Positions 33,605-41,948 of a stretch of 64,000 nucleotides of DNA are shown here, one piece after another (positions within the stretch are counted from its first letter, which is position 1; each line of letters begins with the position of its first letter). Below the pieces are notes generated by a model. The model was not told the origin of the DNA and did no database searches. It was given only the letters and a program-made list of their open reading frames with translations. Made by a program: the position numbers and the translations under genes. This DNA comes from Caballeronia sp031450805 (GTDB taxonomy: Bacteria > Pseudomonadota > Gammaproteobacteria > Burkholderiales > Burkholderiaceae), in the NCBI RefSeq assembly GCF_031450805.1, contig NZ_JARTVY010000002.1, positions 930,001 to 994,000 of the forward strand. Direction: 5' to 3'.

Positions 33605-34093
33605 TCAGTTCGGCTTGGAAAAGCCGTTCTCGGCCCATCGCTCGGCGCTCGCCTTCGTGAGCTTGAACGCAGGCGACACGCGTACGTGCGCCAGTTGGGT
33701 GCCGAACGGATCGAAGGCCTTGAGGTTCGCGTACGGGTCGTCCTCGTCCGGAACGATTTCCAGCGACACCGTGATCTCCTCGCCGCCCACGTCGATGGTC
33801 ACGTTCTTGTGCAGCATCGCGTGCCGCTGCTGCTCGTGGCGTCGCAGCACTTCCGACGCGGTCTTTACCAGCGTACGGAAAGCGTCCGAACTCAGCGGCT
33901 TGGGATTCTTCTTGTCGCGGCCCATCGTCCAGGGGCCGACGAGCGCGGGTTCCGCCTCGCCTGCCTGGATCATCTCGACGGCCCAGCCGTCGTCGTCTTC
34001 GTTCTTGATTACACGAGCAGTCCAGCCGTCGTCGCGCCAGAGGCGGTCTTCGTGGATGGCGTCGTCGGTGGAGGGAAATTCGGAGTCGGTCAT
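33605..34093 (-). CDS. Conserved-looking hypothetical protein (162 aa)
   Basis: I do not recognise a named domain. The protein is acidic at the start (MTDSEFPSTDDAIHEDRLWRDDGW), has a central helical stretch with Arg/His/Gln clusters (about residues 80-95) and then alternating beta-like segments (NVTIDVGGEEITVSLEIVPDEDD). There is no signal or membrane segment. The ATG at 34093 gives a sensible N-terminus; the frame runs 13 codons further. It converges on the terminator of the DUF937-OmpA gene. Confidence 0.7.
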   Translation of the reverse strand: MTDSEFPSTDDAIHEDRLWRDDGWTARVIKNEDDDGWAVEMIQAGEAEPALVGPWTMGRDKKNPKPLSSDAFRTLVKTASEVLRRHEQQRHAMLHKNVTIDVGGEEITVSLEIVPDEDDPYANLKAFDPFGTQLAHVRVSPAFKLTKASAERWAENGFSKPN

Positions 34094-34317
34094 ATCGTTG
34101 CAGTGCTGTTTCAGCGATGTGAAGCAATGCAACGAATTCTACCCTGCTCAACACCTTGGCATTCGGTGTGCTAGGAGTCCTGGCCGAATGGCCAATCCCG
34201 CGCAGGGGCGGGCGGGTGTCATACCCAAACCCGGCCGCCCATGCTACTTTGAAGCTACCGGAGAAACCCCGGAAGCACTTCGCCAATAAGCAGCAAACTT
34301 AGTCAAGGAGCAACTGC

Positions 34318-34572
34318 ATGCTTGCCTTCATCGGTACTCTGATCGTCGGACTCGTCGTCGGTCTCATCGCGCGCGCTATCAAGCCGGGCAACGACAGCAT
34401 GGGCTGGATCATGACCATCGTGCTCGGCATCGCCGGCTCGCTCATCGCGGGTTACGTCGGCCGGGCGCTCGGCTGGTATCAGCCGGGTCAGCCAGCAGGA
34501 TGGATCGCCTCGGTGATCGGCGCGATCATCCTGCTCGTCATCTATGGAATGATCCGCGGACGACGCGCGTAG
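34318..34572 (+). CDS. GlsB/YeaQ/YmgE family stress-response membrane protein
   Basis: The 84-residue protein has three membrane helices (about residues 2-20, 28-50 and 58-78) rich in Gly, with the family pattern GLIARAIKPGNDSMGWIMTIVLGIAGSLIAGYVG. These transglycosylase-associated proteins are induced by acid or envelope stress in several bacteria; the biochemical role is unknown. An AAGGAG ribosome site precedes ATG 34318 by 7 bp. The tail IRGRRA is basic, as expected for a cytoplasmic end. Confidence 0.92.
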   Translation: MLAFIGTLIVGLVVGLIARAIKPGNDSMGWIMTIVLGIAGSLIAGYVGRALGWYQPGQPAGWIASVIGAIILLVIYGMIRGRRA

Positions 34573-34609
34573 CGCCGCCACGTCGACTGCAAGGCGGCGA
34601 GGCGTCGCG

Positions 34610-35830
34610 TCATCGCTCCGATGACGGCAGCACGACTTCCTCGCCGTTTCGCACGATGCGGTTGGGCAGCACGCCGCCCAGCCAATAGGCGAGTTCGGCC
34701 GGGCGATTGATTCCCCACGCGACGAAATCAGCCGCCTTGCCCGCTTCCAGCAATCCATGCGTCTCGCGCAAGCCGAGCGCGCGCGCCGCGTGAACCGTGA
34801 CGCCCGCCAGCGCTTCTTCCGGCGTCAGGCGAAACAGCGTGCAACCCATATTGAGCATCATCCGCAGCGAAAGCGCCGGCGATGTGCCCGGATTCAGATC
34901 GCTTGCGAGCGCCATCGCGACACCGTGGCGGCGCAGCATCTCGACCGGGGGCATCTGCGTTTCGCGCAGCATGTAGAACGCGCCGGGCAACAGCACGGCG
35001 ACGGTCCCCGCCTTCGCCATCACAATGGCGTCGTCTTCGGTCATGTACTCCAGATGATCCGCCGACAGCGCGCCATACCGGGCCGCGAGCGCCGAACCGT
35101 GCAGCGACGACAACTGCTCCGCGTGCAGCTTGACCGGCAGGCCGAGCTTTTGCGCCGCGCGGAACAGCCGTTCGACTTGGTGCGGCGAAAACGCGATGTG
35201 CTCGCAGAAGGCATCGACGGCGTCGACGAGGTTTTCATCGACCAATGCGGGCAACATGTGGTCGCACACGTGGGCGATGTAATCGTCCGCGCGGCCCGCG
35301 AATTCGGGCGGCAGCGCGTGCGCCGCGAGACACGTTGTACGCACGGTCAGCGGGAGCGTGTCGGCAAGACGGCGCGCCACGCGCAGCATCTTGCGCTCGT
35401 TCGCGAGATCGAGGCCGTAGCCCGACTTCACTTCCAGCGCGGTCACGCCGTCGCGCATCAAGCCGATCGCGCGCGCCTTCGCCGTTTCGAACAACGCGTC
35501 CTCGCTGGCCTCGCGCGTGGCCCGCACCGTACTCGCGATACCGCCGCCGCGCGCCGCGATTTCCGCGTAGCTCGCGCCTTGCAAACGCGCCTCGAATTCC
35601 CCGCTCCGGTCGCCGCCGAAGACGAGATGCGTGTGGCAATCGGTCAGACCGGGCGTCACCCAGGCACCGCCGAGATCGATGCGCTCGCCGTCGAGTCCGC
35701 CGGGCATCGTGGCTCGCGGTCCGATCCACTCGATGCGCGCGCCATCCGTCACGATCGCCGCGTCCTCGATGATCGAATACGCGCCGCCCGTCATCGTCGC
35801 GGCGTGGCAGTGGTGCCAGAGCTTTTTCAT
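34610..35830 (-). CDS. hutI: Imidazolonepropionase
   Basis: HutI hydrolyses imidazolone-5-propionate to N-formimino-L-glutamate, the third step of histidine breakdown. The 406-residue amidohydrolase has the HxH metal motif at H66 and H68 (GLTDCHTHLVFGGDR) and later ligand motifs in KLHAEQLSS and MALASDLNPGTSP. It overlaps hutU by 4 bp and so is translationally coupled to it. It lies 16 kb from the hutHCDFG block rather than within it. Confidence 0.96.
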   Translation of the reverse strand: MKKLWHHCHAATMTGGAYSIIEDAAIVTDGARIEWIGPRATMPGGLDGERIDLGGAWVTPGLTDCHTHLVFGGDRSGEFEARLQGASYAEIAARGGGIASTVRATREASEDALFETAKARAIGLMRDGVTALEVKSGYGLDLANERKMLRVARRLADTLPLTVRTTCLAAHALPPEFAGRADDYIAHVCDHMLPALVDENLVDAVDAFCEHIAFSPHQVERLFRAAQKLGLPVKLHAEQLSSLHGSALAARYGALSADHLEYMTEDDAIVMAKAGTVAVLLPGAFYMLRETQMPPVEMLRRHGVAMALASDLNPGTSPALSLRMMLNMGCTLFRLTPEEALAGVTVHAARALGLRETHGLLEAGKAADFVAWGINRPAELAYWLGGVLPNRIVRNGEEVVLPSSER

Positions 35831-37500
35831 CGCGCGATCATCGGCAGGTCGAGGCCCTGTTCCCGCGCGCAGTCGATCGCGATGTCGTAGCCCGCATCGG
35901 CATGACGCATGACGCCGGTGGCAGGATCGTTGTGCAGCACGCGTGCGATGCGCTCGTCGGCTTCGCGGCTGCCGTCGCAGACGATGACCACGCCCGCGTG
36001 CTGCGAGAAGCCCATGCCGACGCCGCCGCCGTGATGGATCGACACCCACGTCGCGCCGCTCGCCGTGTTCAGGAGCGCATTCAGCAGCGGCCAGTCCGAG
36101 ACGGCGTCGGAGCCGTCCTTCATCGCCTCCGTCTCGCGATTCGGACTCGCGACGGAACCCGAATCCAGGTGATCGCGGCCGATCACGACAGGCGCCGACA
36201 GTTCGCCGTTGCGCACCATCTCGTTGAACGCGAGACCGAGCTTCGCGCGCTGCCCCAACCCCACCCAGCAGATGCGCGCGGGCAGTCCCTGGAAGCGGAT
36301 GCGCTCGCGCGCCATGTCGAGCCAGCGATGCAGATGGTCGTCGTCCGCGATCAGTTCCTTCACCTTGGCATCGGTCTTGTAGATGTCCTCCGGATCGCCC
36401 GACAGCGCCGCCCAGCGAAACGGCCCGACGCCGCGGCAAAACAGCGGCCGGATATAAGCCGGCACGAAACCGGGAAAATCGAACGCGTTCTCGACGCCCT
36501 CTTCCTTCGCCATCTGGCGGATGTTGTTGCCGTAGTCGAAGGTCGGCACGCCCTGCTCGCGAAAAGCGAGCATTGCGCGGACGTGCTCCGCCATCGACTG
36601 CCTGGCCGCCTTGACCGTGCCCGCCGGATCGGTCTGCGCGCGGTCGCGGTATTGCGCCCACGTCCAGCCTTTCGGCAGATAGCCGTTGAGCGGATCGTGC
36701 GCGCTCGTCTGGTCGGTCACCATGTCGGGACGCACGCCGCGCTTCACGAGCTCGGGCAGTACGTCCGCCGCGTTCGCGCACAGCGCCACCGACACGGCGC
36801 GGCCCTCCGACGTGTGGCGCCGGATGCGCGCGAGGGCGTCGTCGAGGTCGCTGGCTTGTTCATCGACGTAACGCGTCTTGAGTCGAAAGTCGATACGGCT
36901 CTGCTGGCATTCGATGTTGAGCGAACACGCGCCCGCGAGCGTCGCGGCAAGCGGCTGCGCGCCGCCCATGCCGCCGAGGCCCGCCGTCAGCACCCAGCGC
37001 CCCTTGAGATCGCCGCCGTAATGCTGACGTCCCGCTTCGACGAAGGTTTCATACGTGCCCTGGACGATGCCCTGACTGCCGATATAGATCCAGCTTCCCG
37101 CCGTCATCTGGCCGTACATCGCGAGGCCTTTGGCGTCGAGTTCGTTGAAATGCTCCCAGCTTGCCCAATGCGGCACTAGATTCGAATTCGCGATCAGAAC
37201 ACGCGGCGCGTTCTCATGCGTGCGGAAGACGCCGACCGGCTTGCCGGACTGGATCAGCAGCGTCTCGTCGGCTTCCAGGCGTTGCAGCGTCTCGACGATC
37301 TTGTCGTAGCACGCCCAGTCCCGCGCCGCCCGCCCGATCCCGCCATAGACCACGAGTTCGTTCGGATTTTCGGCGACGTCGGGATCGAGGTTGTTCATCA
37401 ACATGCGCAGCGGGGCTTCGGTGAGCCAGCTCTTGGCGTTCAACCGGGCGCCGCGCGGCGCGCGAATCTGGGTATCGCGGAAACGGGAAGATGACGTCAT
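35827..37500 (-). CDS. hutU: Urocanate hydratase
   Basis: HutU converts urocanate to imidazolone propionate using tightly bound NAD+ as an electrophile. The 557-residue protein has the family NAD-site GLGGMGGAQPLA (174-185) and conserved stretches near the N-terminus (NNLDPDVAENPNELVVYGGIGRAARDW). The ATG at 37500 was chosen over an upstream in-frame GTG/ATG extension that would run into the operator. A perfect HutC palindrome lies 43-54 bp upstream. HutU and HutI complete the pathway whose other genes are at 13.5-18.5 kb. Confidence 0.96.
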   Translation of the reverse strand: MTSSSRFRDTQIRAPRGARLNAKSWLTEAPLRMLMNNLDPDVAENPNELVVYGGIGRAARDWACYDKIVETLQRLEADETLLIQSGKPVGVFRTHENAPRVLIANSNLVPHWASWEHFNELDAKGLAMYGQMTAGSWIYIGSQGIVQGTYETFVEAGRQHYGGDLKGRWVLTAGLGGMGGAQPLAATLAGACSLNIECQQSRIDFRLKTRYVDEQASDLDDALARIRRHTSEGRAVSVALCANAADVLPELVKRGVRPDMVTDQTSAHDPLNGYLPKGWTWAQYRDRAQTDPAGTVKAARQSMAEHVRAMLAFREQGVPTFDYGNNIRQMAKEEGVENAFDFPGFVPAYIRPLFCRGVGPFRWAALSGDPEDIYKTDAKVKELIADDDHLHRWLDMARERIRFQGLPARICWVGLGQRAKLGLAFNEMVRNGELSAPVVIGRDHLDSGSVASPNRETEAMKDGSDAVSDWPLLNALLNTASGATWVSIHHGGGVGMGFSQHAGVVIVCDGSREADERIARVLHNDPATGVMRHADAGYDIAIDCAREQGLDLPMIAR

Positions 37501-37542
37501 GGGCGCTCCTGCGCATCGGTTCGGGGAATGCGCCTCATCTTC

Positions 37543-37566
37543 TTGTATATACAACCTGCGTTGTAT
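37543..37566 (-). promoter_or_regulatory. HutC-type operator before hutU
   Basis: TTGTATATACAA at 37543-37554 is a perfect 12-bp palindrome of the GntR/HutC type, followed 6 bp away by an extra half site TTGTAT (37561-37566). It is 42 bp upstream of the hutU start. The same core occurs twice before hutH. Confidence 0.7.
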
Positions 37567-37708
37567 TGGGGAAATCCCGGTTCTATTACTGCCTGCCCGC
37601 CGTTGCTGACTACGCCTCTTGTCTAGACATCGCGCTGGCGGAGATTCGTTTTTTTCGCCAATTTTGGCCGGTTATGTTTGCTGCAGCCTTTTATCGATCA
37701 CGAGCCAG

Positions 37709-37918
37709 ATGAGCACACTCGAAGCCCTTCACGCGATCGTCACGGACGAGGACGCGCCGCAGATCATCCGCGATCACGTCGTCGATGCGCTGCAGTTCGC
37801 GCTGCGCAACCACCCTGGTTACTTCACGCGCAAGGAGATTCAATGGCTCGCGCAATGGGACGACACGCGCATTCCGATCGCGGCCGGAAAAATACTGAAC
37901 GAGATGAACGCCGCCTAG
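37709..37918 (+). CDS. Hypothetical small protein (69 aa)
   Basis: I do not recognise this protein. It starts MSTLEALHAIVTDEDAPQI and is mostly helical, with amphipathic segments and Trp residues (EIQWLAQWDD). It is mildly acidic and has no signal peptide or membrane helix. The frame is open further upstream, but the sequence before ATG 37709 looks non-coding and passes through the hut promoter side. Coding is plausible from composition; role unknown. Confidence 0.6.
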   Translation: MSTLEALHAIVTDEDAPQIIRDHVVDALQFALRNHPGYFTRKEIQWLAQWDDTRIPIAAGKILNEMNAA

Positions 37919-37952
37919 GCCGCGTTGGAAGGCGATAAGACGCGATGGGCGT

Positions 37953-40922
37953 TCAGCGCGCAGTCACGGCGCGGGCGCGCCGCTCGAAATCCACGGCGAT
38001 CGCCTGGCCGGGGTCCGACAGGCACTGGACGAAGCTGACCACATCCGGACTGCTGACGAAGCTCGCCGCCGAGTGCGCCGCAAGAATCGCCGAACTGTCC
38101 TGCGGCCGCGCGATGAGGAAGCCCTGCACGTAGTCCACGCCGATTTCCTGCAGCGCGCGGAGCGTGTCGAGGTCCTCGACCCATTCGGCCACACTCTGCA
38201 TGCCGAGATTCCGGGCAAGCGCGACGATCGCCTCGACGATCGCGACGTCCGCGGGATGCGCGCACATCGAGCGAACGAATTCGCCGTCGATTTTGAGGGC
38301 ATCGGCGGAAAGCGACTTCAGATACTTGAACGACGTATAGCCCGCGCCGAAGTCATCGAGCGCAATCTTGCCGCCCATCTCATGCACGCGTGCGATGAAA
38401 CGCTGCGTGTTCGCGAGATCGTGCAGCGCGACGCTTTCGGTGATCTCGAGGCACAGATAAGGCACGACGGACCGGTGCCTGGCGAAGAGCGCGAAGATGT
38501 CCTCCATGAACTGCTCGTCGTTGAGCGAGCCGCCCGACAGGTTCACGCAGATGAACTGGGTGTTGCGCAATTGGTGGCGATGCGTTTCTATCCATTCGAG
38601 CAGCGTGGAAATCACCCAGCGGTCGATCGCGGCGATGTTCCCGGATTCCTCCGCCGCGACGATCACCTTGCCCGCCGGCAGCGTCGTGCCGTCGGGCGCA
38701 CGCATGCGCAGCAGCACTTCGAAGTTCAGCGATTCATTCGGCGTCTTGAGCGACATGATCGGCTGCATCACGAGGAACAGGCCGGCCGGCAGCCGGTTGC
38801 CGCCCAGCGTTTCGACGAGCTTGAGTTCTTCCGCGCGCTCCTCGAACGCCGCCGCGCCCTTGCGATACGTGACGAGATGCGTATGCGCGACCTTCTTCGC
38901 CTCCCGGCAGGCGCGATCGGCGTGCGAGAGCGCGTCGGCGACCCGCACGCCCTGCGAGCATTCGACCAGTCCAATCGACGCCTTCACCTGGAAAGCGCGA
39001 TTGCCGACCTGGTACGGTGCGTCGCTCAGAATGGAGAGCATCTCGCGAGCTTGCGCGATGGCGTCTTCGATGGGCGTGTCGTTCATCACGCAGACGAACT
39101 CGTCCCCGCCGATACGCCCGACCGGATAGCTACGTGCAAAGTGGGCCCGCATGCGCGCCGCGACCTGCCGCAGCACTTCGTCGCCGGCGCGATGGCCGAA
39201 GAGATCGTTGACGAGCTTGAAGCGGTCGAGGTCCACATAAGCGAGCGCGTACGGCAACGGTTCCTCGCTTTGCGCGGCGATCGCCTTTTCGACACCGCGA
39301 CGGTTCAGCGAACCGGTCAGCGGATCGTGCTCGGCGAGAAAGCGCAGCCGCTCGACGGCTTTCGAGCGTTCGGTGGTGTCCTGCAGCGAGCCTTCGATCC
39401 ATCCGTTCCAGCGGATCGCCTTCAGCAGATAGCGCCGCTCGCCGGTGCCGCGCTCGACCGAGCCGCTCATTTCCAGCTCGCCGTCGCTGCCTTTAGCGGC
39501 GAGCGCCTGCAGCGCGCCCCAGGCGCCGGCTTCGAAGTAGTCGTGCCAGTGGCGCAGCCGGTAGTCCGACTTCTGCAGGTCGAGCATCGCGCGCAAGGCC
39601 GGATTGGCGCGCACGAAGTGGCCGTTTTCATCGAGCGTGAAAAGGCCGATCGGCGTGACCTCGTATGTGTTGCGCAACTCCATCTGCGCCTGACGCCGGA
39701 AGTCGCGTTCGGCGCGCATCTGTTCGGCGATGGCGAACGCGGCCATCATGCTCGACGACAGCGCGGCCATCACCGTATTGACGCCGCCGAGCAATACCTT
39801 GAGCCCGAGCACCGCGCCCAGCAGCTCGGAAAACGTCGCGAAGAGCACTACGGTCAGCGAGCCGACGTACCAGAGCACGGTGCGGGAGCGCGCCATCCAC
39901 ACGAGCCGCGCGAGAAAGAACAACAGCACGCCGATGGCCAGCGCGCCGCTCACCCAGAGCGTCGGGATGAACGACGAGTAAGGCAGCGCGAGCGCCGCCA
40001 CCAGCAGCACGATGCCGACGTACTGAATCACCCGCAGCAGCCATCGGTATCCGACGACGCGCAGCTCCCGCCTGAACAGCTGGGTGAAAAGCGCGACGGT
40101 CAGCAGGTAGTACGCGGCGAACGTGATCTGCCGCAGCGGCGGCATGAATTCCGCCGGCAGCACGCGCCCGAGCCATTGCGTGTCCCAGCCCATCGCGTTC
40201 GCGCACAGGCGCAGATTGCCGACGAGCCACGCCGCGAAGATCACGTAGGTCCACTCGCGGTTGATCATCGCGGTGACGAAGACGAAGACCGCGAGCGTCA
40301 GCAGACCGCCGGCGATCAGGCTCGAGCTTTCCTGGAAGTCGAGCGCCGACCGGCGCAAGGCCTGCCCGTCCCATGCGAGCACGCTGACTTGGGCGGGACC
40401 GGAATACGTGCCCCGGCACAGGATGGTCTGAGGCGCGGCAAGGCGTCCCGCCTGCACGAAGAAGCCCGCCTTCACCGGATGCATCGCGCCGCTCGCGCCG
40501 TCGCGGTCGGCGATGCCGATGGGCGCAAGCGTCGCCGCGTCCCAGCACGCAACCGTTTGCGCGTGACGCGACGGTAATTCGATCGCCGTTGACAACTCGC
40601 CGCCCATGCGAGGCGCGATGAAGGTGAACCAGATGGGCTTCTCGGAGAGCCGCGTGCTGTAGCTCAGAACGGGCGGCGCGCCGCGCAATGCTTCCCGCGC
40701 TTCGGCGGGGCGCAGCTGGCCGCCGCGATCGGCGATTACGCGCAATTGCAGCGGGACGGCGCCGCGCGAGTCGTATTGGCGCGGCAGGAAATAGAGCGTG
40801 ACGAGCGTGCCCAGCGCGATGAGCACCGGCACGGTGTAGACGGCAAGCGCGTAAAGCGCGTCGTCGATCCACGAGCCGGATTGCCTGAATCTCGATAAGG
40901 AAGCTGGAATCACCGACGCCAT
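37953..40922 (-). CDS. Membrane GGDEF-EAL cyclic-di-GMP enzyme with multi-helix sensor and PAS
   Basis: This 989-residue protein has an N-terminal membrane helix (about 22-46), a periplasmic domain (about 55-200), a seven-helix membrane region (about 203-404) of the 7TMR-DISM type, a PAS domain (about 420-520), GGDEF (about 530-690) and EAL (about 710-965). The GGDEF motif is intact (605-609), so cyclic-di-GMP synthesis is possible. The EAL signature reads EVL (735-737), but the other catalytic residues (NLSGG, LEITE, DDFGAG, KIDGEF, VQGF) are present, so hydrolysis may be retained. The start MASVIP at 40922 was chosen from two close ATGs. Confidence 0.9.
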   Translation of the reverse strand: MASVIPASLSRFRQSGSWIDDALYALAVYTVPVLIALGTLVTLYFLPRQYDSRGAVPLQLRVIADRGGQLRPAEAREALRGAPPVLSYSTRLSEKPIWFTFIAPRMGGELSTAIELPSRHAQTVACWDAATLAPIGIADRDGASGAMHPVKAGFFVQAGRLAAPQTILCRGTYSGPAQVSVLAWDGQALRRSALDFQESSSLIAGGLLTLAVFVFVTAMINREWTYVIFAAWLVGNLRLCANAMGWDTQWLGRVLPAEFMPPLRQITFAAYYLLTVALFTQLFRRELRVVGYRWLLRVIQYVGIVLLVAALALPYSSFIPTLWVSGALAIGVLLFFLARLVWMARSRTVLWYVGSLTVVLFATFSELLGAVLGLKVLLGGVNTVMAALSSSMMAAFAIAEQMRAERDFRRQAQMELRNTYEVTPIGLFTLDENGHFVRANPALRAMLDLQKSDYRLRHWHDYFEAGAWGALQALAAKGSDGELEMSGSVERGTGERRYLLKAIRWNGWIEGSLQDTTERSKAVERLRFLAEHDPLTGSLNRRGVEKAIAAQSEEPLPYALAYVDLDRFKLVNDLFGHRAGDEVLRQVAARMRAHFARSYPVGRIGGDEFVCVMNDTPIEDAIAQAREMLSILSDAPYQVGNRAFQVKASIGLVECSQGVRVADALSHADRACREAKKVAHTHLVTYRKGAAAFEERAEELKLVETLGGNRLPAGLFLVMQPIMSLKTPNESLNFEVLLRMRAPDGTTLPAGKVIVAAEESGNIAAIDRWVISTLLEWIETHRHQLRNTQFICVNLSGGSLNDEQFMEDIFALFARHRSVVPYLCLEITESVALHDLANTQRFIARVHEMGGKIALDDFGAGYTSFKYLKSLSADALKIDGEFVRSMCAHPADVAIVEAIVALARNLGMQSVAEWVEDLDTLRALQEIGVDYVQGFLIARPQDSSAILAAHSAASFVSSPDVVSFVQCLSDPGQAIAVDFERRARAVTAR

Positions 40923-41094
40923 ACCTGGACAACCCCCGTTCACGCGGCGCATCACGCTGCACCAGCGCAGGACGGCAGCGATGGGCGAGATGCCCCGTCA
41001 TCGCTGCTTCTTGGCCAACCGGACCGCGCCGGGGTCCGGCTTGTTCGCTATTCGCTTTTTTTCGCCGCTCGGCCGGGACGGCGGTCCCACCGGC

Positions 41095-41105
41095 GACGCA
41101 AAGCC
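41095..41105 (+). other. GACGCAAAGCC element in a 404-bp intergenic region (weak riboswitch-core resemblance)
   Basis: This 11-nt string is identical to a conserved core of cyclic-di-GMP-I (GEMM) riboswitches and closes a small stem (CGGC / GCCG). The other GEMM elements, such as the GCACAGGGCAAACC half, are not seen, and the next plus-strand gene is far away. The rest of 40923-41326 contains only GC-rich hairpins and the palindrome at 41215. Confidence 0.2.
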
Positions 41106-41214
41106 GTCAACGGCGCTTTTGGGCATCCTACCGGTTCCCGTCCGAAAGATAAATCTGGAGATTGGATTCGCGGTTTCGAATCGTGCGCCGCCGCACACTT
41201 CTGGGTTGCGCTGC

Positions 41215-41234
41215 CTAAAGCACGCGTGCTTTAG
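41215..41234. repeat. Perfect 20-bp palindrome
   Basis: CTAAAGCACG followed immediately by its reverse complement CGTGCTTTAG. It lies between the two cyclic-di-GMP genes, 93 bp beyond the end of the hypothetical gene at 41327. No T run follows on either strand. A related arrangement (AAAGCAC...GTGCTTT) occurs at 57095-57116. Confidence 0.6.
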
Positions 41235-41326
41235 CGCACGACCGTGCCGTGAACGGGCTTATCGTGCATACGCGAAGCACGGAAACCGCTTCCGCGCTTC
41301 GCACCGGCCGCCATGAACCGGCGATG

Positions 41327-41749
41327 TCAGTCTTCTTCGTCAAGCCAGGGAATGTCGACGTCGGTGATGAAGGCGACCATCGCAAGCGGCCGGCCTTCCT
41401 GCCGCCCGATATTGCCGTCCGCGCGCTGCCATTCGCAGCGAAAGACGGTGCCGGGGGTGTCGGCGAGCAAGGTGACGGTGCGGATCTCGTCCGGGTCGTT
41501 GTCCTCCACCGGCCCGTCGAGCGATATCAGCAATTGCTGCGGCCACACGCCGTCGGCGGGATCGTAGATCTTGTCGCCATCGTGGATGACGACGTGCGCC
41601 TCGACGCCGATCGTCGACGACGCCTCGACGATCATCTTGCCGAGCGCGCGCAGCACCGCCGTGGCGCGGCCCGAGTTGGCCTGGCGGATCGCGAGATCGC
41701 CGCGCGTCAGCGCCTGCTCGAGTTTGGGATTGGTTTTCTGTTGCGCCAT
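41327..41749 (-). CDS. Conserved-looking hypothetical protein (140 aa)
   Basis: I do not recognise a named family with certainty. The protein is cytoplasmic and acidic, with an N-terminal helix (LEQALTRGDLAIRQANSGRATAVLRALGKMIVEASS) and a beta-rich C-terminal half (VVIHDGDKIYDP, LLISLDGPVEDNDPDEIRTVTLLADTPGTVF, MVAFITDVDIPWLDEED). The regular secondary structure pattern and codon use support a real gene. It sits between the two cyclic-di-GMP enzymes but nothing links it to that pathway. Confidence 0.75.
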   Translation of the reverse strand: MAQQKTNPKLEQALTRGDLAIRQANSGRATAVLRALGKMIVEASSTIGVEAHVVIHDGDKIYDPADGVWPQQLLISLDGPVEDNDPDEIRTVTLLADTPGTVFRCEWQRADGNIGRQEGRPLAMVAFITDVDIPWLDEED

Positions 41750-41948
41750 CGATGTCTCTCTTGAAGTTCAACGCAGATTCGACGAGCCACGCGCGGCTCG
41801 AGTTGCAGCGCGATCGTATCACCGCATCTTAATAATAGGATGCACGAAGCGCGCCGCATAACCCGCTCAAGTTCGCCGCCAGCGGGCCGATAAACGAGTC
41901 ATCGCCCTTCCATGCTCGCGTGCCTGCCGTGCTGCCGTTCATCGTCCC

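Noticed and set aside
38073..40577. An 834-codon plus-strand open frame antisense to the GGDEF-EAL gene
   Set aside because: The product is low-complexity basic/acidic sequence typical of antisense of GC-rich genes, with no recognisable domain.
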